DNA of 64,000 nucleotides from an uncultured Actinomycetes bacterium (GTDB lineage: Bacteria > Actinomycetota > Actinomycetes > Nanopelagicales > Nanopelagicaceae): the NCBI GenBank assembly GCA_903834515.1, contig CAILJM010000011.1, positions 62,001 through 126,000 on the forward strand, read 5' to 3'. The notes beneath the pieces were generated by a model, which was not told where the DNA came from, did no database searches, and saw only the letters and a list, made by a program, of their open reading frames with translations. The translations under genes and the position numbers were made by a program. Shown piece by piece: positions 63,883 to 64,000 of this stretch. Numbering within the stretch: position 1 is the stretch's first letter; each line of letters opens with the position of its first letter.

Positions 63883-64000
63883 TGATCACTATTTCTAATT
63901 TAGATTTCTCAATCGCTGGGAGAAAGATTCTTAATGACATCTCCCTCACCATCCCTTCGGGCAAATGGAGTTGCCTCGTTGGACCAAACGGTGCTGGCAA
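63882..64000 (+). CDS. btuD: Cobalamin ABC transporter ATP-binding protein, N-terminal part (runs off window)
   Basis: First 39 codons only: ITISNLDFSIAGRKILNDIS and Walker A GPNGAGK at the window edge. TAATG overlap with btuC. Confidence 0.9.
   Translation, partial: MITISNLDFSIAGRKILNDISLTIPSGKWSCLVGPNGAG

Noticed and set aside
1-64000. CRISPR array, IS element, prophage, toxin-antitoxin or rRNA
   Set aside because: No spaced direct repeats, terminal inverted repeats with transposase, phage genes or rRNA motifs were seen; gene content and packing are uniformly chromosomal.

Overview
The window looks like a compact chromosome segment of an actinobacterium (Actinomycetota), possibly a streamlined aquatic lineage of the Nanopelagicales (acI) type; the order-level placement is inference. 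The actinobacterial signs are BldD, DUF3043 and DUF3048 proteins, the PimA / acyltransferase / PgsA phosphatidylinositol-mannoside block, the QcrCAB-CtaCDEF respiratory set with a small CtaF subunit, an EF-P with a PGKGP loop, and the order thrS-HIT-pgsA-acyltransferase-pimA-...-pdxS-pdxT-yebC-ruvCAB-secDF-relA. Genes are packed with 1-8 bp overlaps. I see no insertion sequence, prophage, CRISPR array, rRNA or plasmid gene.

Layout. 1-5.1 kb (minus): pyrR-pyrB-pyrC-carA-carB (partial), pyrimidine synthesis, with a PyrR-binding hairpin over the pyrR ribosome-binding site. 5.2-5.7 kb (plus): bldD. 5.7-22.1 kb (minus): MBL hydrolase-hisS-aspS-lipoprotein-FtsH-like protease-DUF948-alaS-ruvX-mltG-aroE-aroC-aroK-aroB-aroQ-efp-nusB. 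22.3-23.6 kb (plus): DUF349 protein. 23.6-42.2 kb (minus): pabB-pabC, thrS-HIT, pgsA-acyltransferase-pimA-membrane protein-DUF3048-pdxS-pdxT-yebC, ruvC-ruvA-ruvB, secD-secF-relA, with one divergent degenerate EF-G-like gene. 42.3-42.6 kb: tRNA-Gly, tRNA-Cys, tRNA-Val. 42.7-48.4 kb: mixed metabolic genes (nitronate monooxygenase-like, VOC, esterase, EamA transporter, exonuclease, trpD, receiver-like protein). 48.5-55.9 kb: the cytochrome bcc-aa3 genes as two converging operons, ctaE-qcrC-qcrA-qcrB and ctaC-ctaD-ctaF. 56-60.4 kb: a degenerate cysteine-desulfurase-like gene coupled to a TusA-like gene, an adenosine kinase-like gene, erpA, nadA and a DUF3043 gene. 60.5-64 kb: aldo/keto reductase, a tiny membrane protein, then a cobalamin riboswitch driving btuF-btuC-btuD (partial).

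Regulation. The strongest recurrent signal is a TANNNT hexamer 6-7 bases before an ATG or GTG with no Shine-Dalgarno sequence, i.e. predicted leaderless mRNAs; about twenty genes show it. Several divergent pairs use back-to-back elements, and in two pairs the opposing -10 hexamers share their TA step, once as a perfect palindrome (61471-61480). The pyr operon appears to start with a leaderless upstream ORF that reads through the PyrR hairpin.

Best candidates for something undescribed: (1) a NifS/IscS-fold protein that has lost the PLP-lysine and other cofactor residues but keeps the active-site cysteine, translationally coupled to a TusA-like sulfur carrier and divergent from ctaC; (2) a stand-alone GTPase-dead EF-G G/G' module divergent from pgsA; (3) the shared, symmetric leaderless promoters; (4) the leaderless ORF over the PyrR site.
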